From Mycolicibacterium litorale (GTDB lineage: Bacteria; Actinomycetota; Actinomycetes; Mycobacteriales; Mycobacteriaceae), in NCBI RefSeq assembly GCF_014218295.1, contig NZ_AP023287.1, positions 1,798,001 to 1,862,000 of the forward strand: 64,000 nt of DNA, read 5' to 3'. Under the pieces are notes generated by a model that made no database searches, was not told the DNA's origin, and saw only the letters and a program-made list of their open reading frames with translations. The position numbers and the translations under genes are program-made. Shown one piece after another: positions 1 through 7,716 of the stretch (position 1 is the first letter of the stretch; every line of letters starts with the position of its first letter).

Positions 1-175
1 GTCCGAGCAGCGAGTGGCCGAACTCGCCGCGAACGGAATGACCAACCGCACCATCGCGATGGCGATGTTCATCAGCCCGAAGACGGTGGAGGCCAACCTG
101 TCCCGCGTCTACGCCAAGCTGGGGATCCACTCGCGCGCCGAACTGGGCCGCTACATGGGGCAGGCCGGGAAGTAG
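1..175 (+). CDS. LuxR-type response regulator, C-terminal part (5' end outside window)
   Basis: Only the last 57 codons are inside the window, read from base 2 to the TAG at 173-175. They encode a complete LuxR/GerE helix-turn-helix: a QRVAELAANGMTNRTIA helix pair, then the recognition-helix signature SPKTVEANLSRVYAKLGI and a short tail (HSRAELGRYMGQAGK). The family binds DNA as dimers. The sensing part (receiver, ATPase or other) lies upstream and cannot be seen, so the signal is unknown. LuxR family is certain; the subfamily is not. Confidence 0.85.
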   Translation, partial: SEQRVAELAANGMTNRTIAMAMFISPKTVEANLSRVYAKLGIHSRAELGRYMGQAGK

Positions 176-195
176 GGGATCGCCCGATTTCTCGG

Positions 196-510
196 ATGCG
201 GGACGGGGCTAGCGTCGGGCCGGTGAACGCCGGTGTGCCGTGCTACCTCGTCGAGTGGTACCACAGTGGGCTCACCGGCGATGTTCTCGGCGACATCGCA
301 TCACGACTCGGTGAGAGCGCAGAAGAGTTGTCGCACAACCAGTCACAGGTCCATCTTGTGACGATGGTGGCGGTGCCCGCCGACGAGGTGGTGTTCGGTG
401 TGTTCACCGCGGTGTCGAAGTCGGCGGTCACCCGGACATGCGACCGGGCCGGGATTCCGGCCCAGCGGGTGACCACCGCGACCGAAGTCGAATTCCCCCG
501 CGCGTCGTGA
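196..510 (+). CDS. Small DUF4242-like protein
   Basis: A 104-residue protein if ATG 196 is used; the in-frame GTG at 223 is an equally good start and would begin close to the conserved part (CYLVEWYHSGLTGD). The body is a ferredoxin-like alpha/beta pattern with a beta strand (VHLVTMVAVPADEVVFGVFTA), a helix and the ending AGIPAQRVTTATEVEF. This resembles the DUF4242 / SCO4226-type small proteins, some of which bind nickel. I see no catalytic motif. It lies 20 bases after the LuxR gene on the same strand and may be cotranscribed with it. The family call is by pattern only. Confidence 0.5.
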   Translation: MRDGASVGPVNAGVPCYLVEWYHSGLTGDVLGDIASRLGESAEELSHNQSQVHLVTMVAVPADEVVFGVFTAVSKSAVTRTCDRAGIPAQRVTTATEVEFPRAS

Positions 511-519
511 GCAGCACGG

Positions 520-1164
520 CTACTGCAGGAAGTCGCCCCACACCCAGCCTCGACCGCTGACCTCGCACCACTGGTTCGCCGGGCACGGCCGCGGCAGTTG
601 CACCTGTTCGCCCTTCCGCAGGATCCCGATGACATTGCCGTCTCCGCCGGGGGCGTCGTACAGATCCACATCGCCGTTGACCGTCGCCGACGGCGGCGCG
701 TCGGCCGGGGGCGTCGGACCGGGCGTCGGTGAGGGCGCCTGTTCGGGAGCGCAGTTGAGCGCGGTGACCGATTCCCAGCTCGCACTGGACCCGTTGGCGA
801 GGTCCTGGGTCTGACCCGCGACCGTCCGGTTCTCGCGGACCGTGCCGGTGTAGCGGCCCACCGCTCCGCCTTCCCAGCCGATGGTGATGTTGACGTCACT
901 GCCGTTGATGAACGCGGTGGCGTCGCCGGCATTGGCCACCTGCTGGCGGTTGTTGTAGGCCACGGCCTTCCCGGAGGTGTTCTGCCCGGTGGCCGGGAAC
1001 TCGACGCGGAAACCGTTGCTCTGGTTCAGCACGAACGAGCCGGGGAATTCGTATCTGCACGCCGCCTGGGCGGGTGCGGCCAGCGTGAACAACCCGGCAG
1101 CGCCGACCGCGGTGGCGGCGGCCAGAAGCAGCGGGGAGGCCTTCCCCGCGGTGATGTGCGACAT
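520..1164 (-). CDS. Secreted protein with C-terminal SH3-like domain
   Basis: 214 residues with a clear Sec signal peptide: basic start, hydrophobic core LLLAAATAVGAAGLFTLA, and AQA-A cleavage near residue 34. The exported part holds an N-terminal beta-rich domain of about 105 residues (CRYEFPGSFVLNQSNGFRVEF to SWESVTALNC), a Pro-rich linker (PSPTPGPTPPADAPP), and a C-terminal SH3b-like module (DVDLYDAPGGDGNVIGILRKGEQVQL, ending GWVWGDFLQ). Cysteines at both ends of each domain suggest disulfides outside the cytoplasm. SH3b modules usually bind cell-wall or protein ligands. It is a single gene on the minus strand; the specific role is unknown. Confidence 0.7.
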   Translation of the reverse strand: MSHITAGKASPLLLAAATAVGAAGLFTLAAPAQAACRYEFPGSFVLNQSNGFRVEFPATGQNTSGKAVAYNNRQQVANAGDATAFINGSDVNITIGWEGGAVGRYTGTVRENRTVAGQTQDLANGSSASWESVTALNCAPEQAPSPTPGPTPPADAPPSATVNGDVDLYDAPGGDGNVIGILRKGEQVQLPRPCPANQWCEVSGRGWVWGDFLQ

Positions 1165-1265
1165 GGCCGCCTCCCCGTTGGTGCGTCGTGTTGACCCGTC
1201 GAAGAGACGCTATTCGCGGATCCGCACCGATAAATCGGGTGTTTCCCTACGCTCGCGGCGCGACG

Positions 1266-1940
1266 TCACGCCGGCCGCGGCACCGCGGCGAGTGTCGAAT
1301 GGCCGATCCAGGCCGGCACCGCACGACGGACCTCGGCCGGTCCGGACACCGCGACACTGCCGTCGTGCAGAGCGCGCTGCCACGTGATGTCGCCGCGCCA
1401 GAGCGCGGTCAGCGTGCGCAGGCTGGCCTGCACCGTGGCCGCGACGTCATAGCCGGGATCGACGTCGCACACGTCGGCCCGTCCGTCGGAGACCACCAGC
1501 CACCACCGGGCCGCCCGTGCCTCGACGCCGTCGAGGCGGAACGCCAGCGTGGTCCTGGTGGGCGGCCACTCGGTGACCGGGATGGTGCGGCGCATGTCCC
1601 ACATCAGCAGGTGGGGATCGAGGTCCTCGTCACCGAGCTCGCCGACCCAGCGCACACCCCAGGTGCCCAGCGCCTCCACCACCGCGGCCAGTTCACGTCC
1701 CCGAGCGGTCAGGGAATAGCTTGTGCGGCCGTCGATCTCGCTTCGTTGCACCACCCCGGCGCGGGTCAGCGACTTCAGCCGCTTCGACAGTAACGCCGGT
1801 GACATCTTCGGTACGCCGCGCCGCAGCTCGTTGAAATGTGAACTACCGAGCAGCAATTCGCGGACGACGAGCAGCGTCCACCGTTCATCGAGCAGTTCCA
1901 TGGCCTTGGCGACGGGGCAGAACTGACCGTAACCCGACAT
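1266..1940 (-). CDS. HxlR-family regulator with C-terminal SCP2-like domain
   Basis: 224 residues. Residues about 8-95 form an HxlR winged helix (CPVAKAMELLDERWTLLVVRELL, then FNELRRGVPKMSPALLSKRLKSL and the wing RTSYSLTARG). The rest (about 120-215) looks like an SCP2 sterol-carrier or ligand-binding domain (TTLAFRLDGVEARAARWWLVVSDG). HxlR proteins are small DNA-binding transcription factors; the added domain suggests a hydrophobic effector. ATG 1940 is preceded by AGGAGG at good spacing. It is divergent from the methyltransferase at 2062 with 121 bp between them, so it may control that gene; this is inference. Confidence 0.75.
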   Translation of the reverse strand: MSGYGQFCPVAKAMELLDERWTLLVVRELLLGSSHFNELRRGVPKMSPALLSKRLKSLTRAGVVQRSEIDGRTSYSLTARGRELAAVVEALGTWGVRWVGELGDEDLDPHLLMWDMRRTIPVTEWPPTRTTLAFRLDGVEARAARWWLVVSDGRADVCDVDPGYDVAATVQASLRTLTALWRGDITWQRALHDGSVAVSGPAEVRRAVPAWIGHSTLAAVPRPA

Positions 1941-2061
1941 CGGCGCACCTCCTGGACGACCGCACCGCCATCGTCGCGCATCTCGGGTCGCCAGTACAGA
2001 TCTGGAACTGGAATCCCCCTCACCGCGGCGTCACGATGTGTGCATCGACGAAGGAGGACTC

Positions 2062-2889
2062 ATGAGCAGCGACACCGCCACGGTCGACGACGGCCAACTG
2101 GCCGCGAGGCACCGGTCGATGTGGGCGTCGGGGGACTACCCCAGGCTGGCGGCGGAACTCGTCGCGCCGCTGGGGCCGGTCCTGGTCGAGGCGGCCGGTA
2201 TCGGAGCCGGTGACCGCGTGCTCGACGTCGCCGCGGGCACCGGTAACGCCGCGATCCCGGCGGCCCGGCGGGGCGCGGTGGTCACGGCCAGCGACCTCAC
2301 CCCCGAACTGTTGGAGCGCGGCCGTGCCGACGCCGAGCGGCTCGGCGTCGCACTCGAATGGCGGGAGGCCGATGCGCACGCGCTCCCGTTCGGGGGCAAC
2401 GAATTCGACGTCGTCATGTCGTGTATCGGGGTGATGTTCGCGCCGTTCCACCAGCGCGCCGCCGACGAGATGCTGCGGGTGTGCCGCACCGGCGGCACCA
2501 TCGCGCTGATCAACTGGACCCCGGAGGGCCACATCGGACAGTTGTTCGCCACCATGAAGCCCTACATGCCCGCGCCTCCGCCAGGCGCGCAACCGCCACC
2601 GCTGTGGGGACGCGAGGACCACGTGCGGGCGCTCTTCGGCGACCGGGTGACCGACGTCGTCGCGCAGCGCCGCACCCTGCCGGTGACGCAGTTCGCCGAC
2701 GGTGCCGCGTTCCGGGACTACTTCAAGGCCGTCTACGGCCCGACCATCGCGGCGTACCGCAACGTCGGCGACGACGCCGACCGGGCCGCGCAGCTCGATC
2801 GCGACATCGCCCGCCTCGGTGACGAGCTGATGGCCGGGTCACCGCGCATGGAGTGGGAGTATCTGCTGCTGACCGCGCGCAAGGCCTGA
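2062..2889 (+). CDS. Class I SAM-dependent methyltransferase
   Basis: 275 residues. The SAM-binding motif I is VLDVAAGTGNAAIPAA (about 50-65), followed by an acidic loop (VTASDLTPELLERGRADA) and motif II/III regions (FGGNEFDVVMSCIGVMFAP; MLRVCRTGGTIALINWTPEG). This is the UbiE/Methyltransf_11 type. ATG 2062 has AAGGAGG 8 bases upstream. The gene is divergent from an HxlR-SCP2 regulator and 12 bases before the phosphotransferase gene at 2902. The substrate cannot be read from sequence; a small lipophilic acceptor is possible given the regulator's SCP2 domain. Confidence 0.8.
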   Translation: MSSDTATVDDGQLAARHRSMWASGDYPRLAAELVAPLGPVLVEAAGIGAGDRVLDVAAGTGNAAIPAARRGAVVTASDLTPELLERGRADAERLGVALEWREADAHALPFGGNEFDVVMSCIGVMFAPFHQRAADEMLRVCRTGGTIALINWTPEGHIGQLFATMKPYMPAPPPGAQPPPLWGREDHVRALFGDRVTDVVAQRRTLPVTQFADGAAFRDYFKAVYGPTIAAYRNVGDDADRAAQLDRDIARLGDELMAGSPRMEWEYLLLTARKA

Positions 2890-2901
2890 CACCATGTCGG
2901 C

Positions 2902-3963
2902 ATGCCCGATGCCGCGCAGCTGCCGACCCTGACCGAATCCGACGTCGCCGCACTCGTGCGGTGGGTACGGCGGGAGGGTCTCGGCGCGACCGTCACCGAC
3001 GTCGCGCCGCTGAGCGGAGGCACCCAGAACGTCGTCGTGCGGGTGCACGTCGACGGCAGGCCGATGGTGCTGCGCCGCCCCCCGGTGCACCCGCGGCCGA
3101 CCAGCGACAAGACCATGCAGCGCGAGATCGCGGTGCTGCGGACACTGGCGGGCAGCCCCGTACCGCATCCCGGGTTCATCGCGGGCTGCGAGGACCTCGA
3201 CGTCCTCGGCGTGGTCTTCTACCTCATGGAAGAGGTCGACGGGTTCAATCCGGGCAACGAGGTCGCCGACGCCTACCGTCACGATCCGGCGATGCGCCAC
3301 CGCGTCGGGCTGTCGTACGCGGCGAGCCTGGCGCAACTGGGCAACGTGCCCTGGCAGGGCAGCGAACTCGCCGCCATCAAGCGGCCGGGGTCGTTTCTGG
3401 CCCGCCAGGTTCCGCAGTTCCTACGGCTGCTCGACAGTTACCGACACGACCGTTACGCGCCGGAGTCGCTGTCGGGCGTCACCGAACTCGCCGAGTGGCT
3501 GGAGAACAACCGTCCCCCGGACGGTGAGCCGGGGATCATGCACGGCGACGCCCACCTGAACAACGTGCTGTTGCGCCGGGACACCCCCGAGCTGGCCGCG
3601 TTCATCGACTGGGAGATGTGCACGGTCGGCGATCCACTGCTCGATCTCGGCTGGATGCTGATCTGCTGGCCGCACGACCCGAATCCGATCGACGCCGGAC
3701 GGGAGCTGGCGGCCCTCGGCGGGCTGGCCGGCAGGCGCGAACTGCTCGACGCCTATCTGGGCGCGGGTGGACGGCAGACCTCGGCGCTGCCCTGGTATCT
3801 GGCGATGGCCTGCTTCAAACTCGCCATCGTCATCGAGGGCACATGGTCACGCTTCCTCGCCGGCCGGGCGACCCGCGACGCCGGGGAACGGCTGCACAGC
3901 TCCGCGACCAACCTGATCGACCTCGGTATGGGCGTCGCCAAGGGGGACGACCCCTTCATGTGA
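2902..3963 (+). CDS. Aminoglycoside phosphotransferase-fold kinase (ACAD10/11 N-terminal type)
   Basis: 353 residues of the APH/choline-kinase fold. Visible landmarks are a glycine-rich start (PLSGGTQNVVVRV), the lysine-equivalent region RPMVLRRPP, the catalytic loop MHGDAHLNNVLL (about residues 213-224) and the metal-binding IDWEMCTVGDPLLDLGW. This subgroup is common in mycobacteria next to acyl-CoA dehydrogenases and is thought to phosphorylate hydroxyacyl substrates rather than antibiotics. It starts 12 bases after the methyltransferase gene and is probably in the same transcript. No acyl-CoA dehydrogenase is adjacent here, so the substrate is open. Confidence 0.8.
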   Translation: MPDAAQLPTLTESDVAALVRWVRREGLGATVTDVAPLSGGTQNVVVRVHVDGRPMVLRRPPVHPRPTSDKTMQREIAVLRTLAGSPVPHPGFIAGCEDLDVLGVVFYLMEEVDGFNPGNEVADAYRHDPAMRHRVGLSYAASLAQLGNVPWQGSELAAIKRPGSFLARQVPQFLRLLDSYRHDRYAPESLSGVTELAEWLENNRPPDGEPGIMHGDAHLNNVLLRRDTPELAAFIDWEMCTVGDPLLDLGWMLICWPHDPNPIDAGRELAALGGLAGRRELLDAYLGAGGRQTSALPWYLAMACFKLAIVIEGTWSRFLAGRATRDAGERLHSSATNLIDLGMGVAKGDDPFM

Positions 3964-3966
3964 CGC

Positions 3967-4719
3967 TCACCCGTAGGCGTCGACGCCGAGTCGCACCGCC
4001 AGCGCGAGGCCCGCCAGCCCGATGAGGACGCGCAGCGGCCCCGCCGGCGCGTGGCGGACCACCACCGGGCCCAGCCGCGACCCGAGCAGGCACCCGGCGC
4101 CCAGCGGGACGACCGCCAACCAGTGGACGGGCGCCGCCATCGCGAACACCACCGCAGCGGCGGAGTTGGCCACCCCGAGGACCACGTTCTTACCGGCATT
4201 GGCGTGGGCGAGGGTGTCGCTGCCGGTGGTGAGCAGCAGCGCCAGCAGCAGCACACCCGCCGCCGCGCCGAAGTAACCGCCGTAGACGCAGATCGCCAGG
4301 ATCGCCGCCGATTCGAGCAGCCCAGCACGTGGGCGGCGGTCCGGATGCGCGGGGACCGAGCGCCGGGGCAGCAGGATCACGACGGCCGAACCGCCGAGCA
4401 GGACGGGCACCAGCTTCTCGAAACCCTCGGCAGGTGTCGACAACAGCAGCAGCGCCCCGGCCACACCGCCGAATGCCGCCGCGGGCACGATGCGCAGCAG
4501 CCACCCGCCCTGCCCCTCGAGTTCTGGCCGGGAGCCCAGTACCGAACCGATCCCGTTGAACACCAGCGACACGGTGTTCGTCACGTTGGCCGCGACCGGC
4601 GGCAGACCGGCGAGCAACAGGGCGGGATAGGTGGCCACGGAGGCCAGGCCCGCGATGCTCCCGGTGAGACCGCCCAGAATGCCGGCGACGAGCAGCAGAC
4701 CGACGTCGGGCCAATCCAT
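3967..4719 (-). CDS. TauE/SafE-family membrane permease
   Basis: 250 residues with about eight hydrophobic segments and the two TauE/SafE repeats: an N-terminal half starting VGLLLVAGILGGLTGSIAGLASVATYPALL, and a C-terminal half with FGAAAGVLLLALL and NAGKNVVLGVANSAAAVVFA. The family exports or imports sulfite, sulfoacetate and related organic anions across the inner membrane. It ends 3 bases from the convergent phosphotransferase stop. Its start faces the leader-peptide promoter at 4770-4799, so the two are divergent. The substrate is not assignable from sequence. Confidence 0.8.
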   Translation of the reverse strand: MDWPDVGLLLVAGILGGLTGSIAGLASVATYPALLLAGLPPVAANVTNTVSLVFNGIGSVLGSRPELEGQGGWLLRIVPAAAFGGVAGALLLLSTPAEGFEKLVPVLLGGSAVVILLPRRSVPAHPDRRPRAGLLESAAILAICVYGGYFGAAAGVLLLALLLTTGSDTLAHANAGKNVVLGVANSAAAVVFAMAAPVHWLAVVPLGAGCLLGSRLGPVVVRHAPAGPLRVLIGLAGLALAVRLGVDAYG

Positions 4720-4769
4720 TGCGTCGACACTAGTGCCGACGTTCGTGACAGCTCCTGGCGGAAACCCGG

Positions 4770-4799
4770 TTGCACCGCCGCCGCGGCGGGGTCTAGCAT
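4770..4799 (+). promoter_or_regulatory. Promoter for leaderless leader-peptide transcript
   Basis: A TTGCAC -35 (4770-4775), an 18-bp spacer and a TAGCAT -10 (4794-4799) form a good SigA-type promoter. The expected start of transcription, 7-8 bases after the -10, falls at 4806-4807, which is the G of the GTG that opens the 13-codon leader. The transcript is therefore predicted to be leaderless, which is frequent in mycobacteria. Confidence 0.6.
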
Positions 4800-4806
4800 C
4801 GGCGGC

Positions 4807-4848
4807 GTGCCAAGGCGACTCGTAGTAGCACCCCGCAGCGGGGTCTGA
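4807..4848 (+). CDS. 13-codon leader peptide, candidate attenuator
   Basis: The frame GTG 4807 to TGA 4846 encodes MPRRLVVAPRSGV. It lies 70 bases before a gene for a stand-alone LeuA regulatory domain. A run of branched-chain residues (Leu-Val-Val) in a short leader before a leucine-biosynthesis-type protein is what ribosome-mediated attenuation would look like, although only three such codons are consecutive. The stop codon lies just 3' of the first hairpin. No Shine-Dalgarno is visible, which agrees with leaderless initiation at the promoter just upstream. Confidence 0.5.
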   Translation: MPRRLVVAPRSGV

Positions 4849-4882
4849 TCTCGACCGACCCCTCGCTGTGGGTCGTTGCTAC
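4825..4882 (+). promoter_or_regulatory. Attenuator-like alternative hairpins
   Basis: The RNA from the leader peptide onward can fold in competing ways. Hairpin A pairs ACCCC (4830-4834) with GGGGT (4840-4844). Hairpin B pairs CGACCC with GGGTCG (4870-4875). GTAGCA (4825-4830) can pair with TGCTAC (4877-4882). An alternative helix pairs CAGCGGGGTC (4836-4845) with GACCCCTCGCTG across a one-base bulge and would disrupt both A and B. No U-tract follows, so if it acts it may do so by ribosome access or Rho rather than classic intrinsic termination. This is inferred by eye, not folded. Confidence 0.4.
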
Positions 4883-4917
4883 ACCGTCGGTCACCTCCCT
4901 CACGAGAAGACCGGCAC

Positions 4918-5448
4918 ATGATCACCACATCGCCAGCACCCGCCCTGACGTCCACCGCCGACGAGTCCGCACCGCACCGCGGGGCCGCCGAGCCGACGTT
5001 CGCGTCGCTCATGCCCGGTCCGCTGCCCCGCGGTCTGCGTAAGGAGGCCGACGAGATGAGCTGGGAAGCATTCCTCGACGAATACGCACCGACGACGGGC
5101 CCCCTGCGGCTCGGTCAGTGGAGGTGCACCGACACTGAACGCCCCGCCGGCCGGCTCGGCCCGCAGGCGCGCACCTACCAGGCCACGCTGGCCTTCGGTG
5201 ACCGGATCAGCACCTCGACGGCGGCCGCGTGCGGTCCCGTCGCGGCGCTCACCGCGATGCTCTACGACCAGGGCATCGCGGTCGAGACGGTCGCCTTCCA
5301 CCAGCTCCCGGCCGGTGCGCACACCGCCACCTTCATCCGCGGTTCCGACGGCGCGCACACCACATGGGCGATGGGCGTCGCCGAGGACGCGACGCAGTCG
5401 GCGCTCAAGGCGGTCATCGCCTGCGCCAACCGGCTGCTGGCCGCCTGA
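4918..5448 (+). CDS. Stand-alone LeuA allosteric (leucine-sensing) domain protein
   Basis: 176 residues from ATG 4918. It has no TIM-barrel catalytic domain. Residues about 48-60 (MSWEAFLDEYAPT) look like the linker of 2-isopropylmalate synthase. From about residue 88 it has the LeuA dimerisation/regulatory fold: ARTYQATLAFGDRISTSTAAA, GPVAALTAMLYDQGIAVETVAFHQLPAG, and a last helix with DATQSALKAVIACANRLL. In LeuA this domain binds leucine and gives feedback inhibition, so the free domain may sense a branched-chain metabolite or modulate LeuA; this is inference. It sits behind a leader peptide and hairpins and ends 3 bases from the convergent P450 gene. Confidence 0.65.
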   Translation: MITTSPAPALTSTADESAPHRGAAEPTFASLMPGPLPRGLRKEADEMSWEAFLDEYAPTTGPLRLGQWRCTDTERPAGRLGPQARTYQATLAFGDRISTSTAAACGPVAALTAMLYDQGIAVETVAFHQLPAGAHTATFIRGSDGAHTTWAMGVAEDATQSALKAVIACANRLLAA

Positions 5449-5451
5449 CGG

Positions 5452-6933
5452 TCAGCGCAGCGGACGCAGGACCAGCGGCATCCCGTCCATCGGCACCGGC
5501 ATGCCGCCGTAGTCCAGCCGCGAGACGTAGCCCGGGCGCGGCGGCTCCAGCCGGTAGCGGCGCAGCAGCCGGTGCATCACGGTCTTGATCTCGAGCTGAC
5601 CGAACACCATGCCGATGCACTTGTGCGCGCCGCCTCCGAACGGCGCGAACGCGTAGCGGTGCTGCTTGTGCTCGTTACGCGGTTCGGTGAACCGGGCCGG
5701 ATCGAACTTCTCCGGATCGGTCCACAGTTCCGGCAGGTGGTGGTTCACCGACGGCCAGGTGACGACGTTGGTGTTGGCGGGGATGAAGTGGCCGAGCAAC
5801 TCGGTGTCGCGGACCGTCTGGCGGACGTTGAACGGCAGCGGGGTGACCAGCCGCAGCGATTCGTTCATCACCAGGTCGAGGGTTTCGAGCTTCTCCAGCG
5901 CCTCGATGTCGAGCGGGCCGTCGCCGAGCCGTTCGGACTCCTCGCGGCAGCGCTCCTGCCACTCGGGGTTGCGCGACAGGTGGTAGGCCATCGTGGTGAG
6001 CGTGGACGTCGACGTGTCGTGCGCGGCCATCATCAGGAAGATCATGTGGTTGACGATGTCCTGGTCGGAGAAGGTGTTGCCGTCCTCGTCGGCGGTGTGG
6101 CACAGCACCGTGAGCATGTCGGTGCCCTGCGAGTCGCGCTTCTCCCTGACCCGCTGCTCGAAATAGGTGTCGAGCACCTTGCGGGCCTGCAGCCCGCGCC
6201 ACCACTTGAACGGCGGCAGCCCGGTCCGGATGATCGCGCCGCCGGCCCGCGTCGTCATCGTGAACGCGTCGTTGACCTTGGTGACCAGTTCCTTGTCGGT
6301 GCCCGGCTCGTGGCCCATGAACACCACCGAGGCGATGTCGAGGGTGAGTTCCTTGACCGCCGGATAGAACAGGAAACGCGGGTCGTTCTCGACCCAGTCG
6401 TGGGTGATGACCTGCGAGGCGACCCGGTCGATGTGCTCGACGTAGCCGGTGAGCCGGCTGCGGGTGAAGGCCTCCTGCATGATGCGGCGGTGGTACATGT
6501 GCTCGTCGAAGTCGAGCATCATCAGCCCCCGGTTGAAGAACGGCCCGATGACCGGGTGCCACCCCTTCTGTGAGAAGTCCTTGTTGCGGTTGGAGAACAC
6601 CGCCTGCGTGGCGTCGGGTCCGAGCGCGACGACCGACGGCAGCGCGGGTGAGTACGCGTAGTGCAGGGGTCCGTAGGTCTTGTACACCTGCAGCAGGTAG
6701 TCCGGGCCGCCGCGGAAGGTCTCGATCATGTGGCCGAGCACCGGAAGGCCGGAGTCGCCCATCACCGGCTTAAGGCCGCTGCCGGGGGGCGGTTCGGCGA
6801 GCACGAACTGCTTCCACTCCTTGCTGCGCAGCCGCTTCTCGACCAGACCCATCCCGGGGATCGTGTTCAACGTCGGAGTCAGGCGCCGCTTGGCCTGGTC
6901 GAGAAGGTATTCCGGGGTGCTGATGGTCGCCAT
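5452..6933 (-). CDS. cyp136: Cytochrome P450 of the CYP136 family
   Basis: 493 residues, close in length and sequence to M. tuberculosis CYP136 (Rv3059), as I remember it. The heme-binding loop FGGGAHKCIG places the axial cysteine at residue 439. The oxygen-activation helix (MIFLMMAAHDTSTST) and the K-helix ExxR (NESLRL) are present. ATG 6933 is preceded by AGGAG; an upstream ATG at 6984 has no better signal. P450s insert oxygen from O2 using ferredoxin electrons, and the natural substrate of CYP136 is unknown. It is divergent from a TetR gene with a perfect palindrome between them, so TetR repression is likely. Confidence 0.9.
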   Translation of the reverse strand: MATISTPEYLLDQAKRRLTPTLNTIPGMGLVEKRLRSKEWKQFVLAEPPPGSGLKPVMGDSGLPVLGHMIETFRGGPDYLLQVYKTYGPLHYAYSPALPSVVALGPDATQAVFSNRNKDFSQKGWHPVIGPFFNRGLMMLDFDEHMYHRRIMQEAFTRSRLTGYVEHIDRVASQVITHDWVENDPRFLFYPAVKELTLDIASVVFMGHEPGTDKELVTKVNDAFTMTTRAGGAIIRTGLPPFKWWRGLQARKVLDTYFEQRVREKRDSQGTDMLTVLCHTADEDGNTFSDQDIVNHMIFLMMAAHDTSTSTLTTMAYHLSRNPEWQERCREESERLGDGPLDIEALEKLETLDLVMNESLRLVTPLPFNVRQTVRDTELLGHFIPANTNVVTWPSVNHHLPELWTDPEKFDPARFTEPRNEHKQHRYAFAPFGGGAHKCIGMVFGQLEIKTVMHRLLRRYRLEPPRPGYVSRLDYGGMPVPMDGMPLVLRPLR

Positions 6934-6996
6934 CTGATCGCTCCTGGGTGTCACAACGCTGTGGTGGACGTCACCTGTGATCATCCTGACCGGGCC

Positions 6997-7014
6997 ACTT
7001 GACGCATGTCAAGT
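6997..7014. promoter_or_regulatory. Candidate TetR operator between P450 and TetR genes
   Basis: ACTTGAC-GCAT-GTCAAGT is a perfect 18-bp palindrome with 7-bp arms. It is centred in the 118-bp divergent intergenic region, 64 bp from the P450 start and 38 bp from the TetR start. That is the usual place for an autoregulatory TetR site controlling both genes. Confidence 0.6.
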
Positions 7015-7051
7015 TTTGTTCTGGCGTGCTGCGGTGCCAAGGTTGAATGCC

Positions 7052-7687
7052 ATGACCGCCGATTCGGCCACGCCCGAGATCCGCCGCAGCCGCGGCGACC
7101 GGCAACGCGATGCGATCGTCGCCGCGGTCCGCGAGCTGCTCCAGGAGGAGTCGTTCGCCGAGTTGTCGGTCAGCACGATCAGCGAGCGTGCCGGCGTGGC
7201 CCGGTCCGGGTTCTACTTCTACTTCGACTCCAAGTACGCCGTGCTGGCCGTGATCGTCGCCGACGCGATGGCCCAACTCGACCAGCTCACCCACGACTTC
7301 GCGCCGCGCGACGCCGACGAGTCGCCCGCGACGTTCGCGCGCCGCATGGTCGGCTACGCCGCCGCGGTGTTCGCCAGCAACAACCCGATCATGCGTGCCA
7401 CCACCCTGGCGCGGAACACCGACGCGCAGATCCGCGAGATCATGAACGACTTCGAGGACACCGTGATCGACAAGATCGTCGGCCTGGTCCGCCAGGACGA
7501 GGGGGCGCGGCCGATCTCCGACGACCTTCCCGCGCTGGTGCGGACGCTGACCGCGACGACGGCGCTGACCCTCTCCCACGACAGCGGGTTCGTCGGGCGT
7601 GACGAGGATCCGGCCCGTGCGGTCGACGTTGTCGAGCGGCTCTGGCTCTACGCCCTGTGGGGCGGCTCCGACCTGCGTGACGGCTGA
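7052..7687 (+). CDS. TetR-family regulator (Rv3058c-like)
   Basis: 211 residues from ATG 7052. The N-terminal helix-turn-helix is at about residues 18-60 (RDAIVAAVRELLQEESFAELSVSTISERAGVARSGFYFYFDSKYAVLAVI, which spans helices 1-4). The remainder is the helical ligand and dimer domain. A longer reading from 6977 would run over the palindrome and is unlikely. It is divergent from the P450 and followed 29 bases later by an SDR gene, the same order as Rv3059-Rv3058c-Rv3057c. It probably represses the P450 and itself; the ligand is unknown. Confidence 0.85.
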   Translation: MTADSATPEIRRSRGDRQRDAIVAAVRELLQEESFAELSVSTISERAGVARSGFYFYFDSKYAVLAVIVADAMAQLDQLTHDFAPRDADESPATFARRMVGYAAAVFASNNPIMRATTLARNTDAQIREIMNDFEDTVIDKIVGLVRQDEGARPISDDLPALVRTLTATTALTLSHDSGFVGRDEDPARAVDVVERLWLYALWGGSDLRDG

Positions 7688-7716
7688 GCCCCGGCCCTGC
7701 AGGTAGGGTCACGGCC

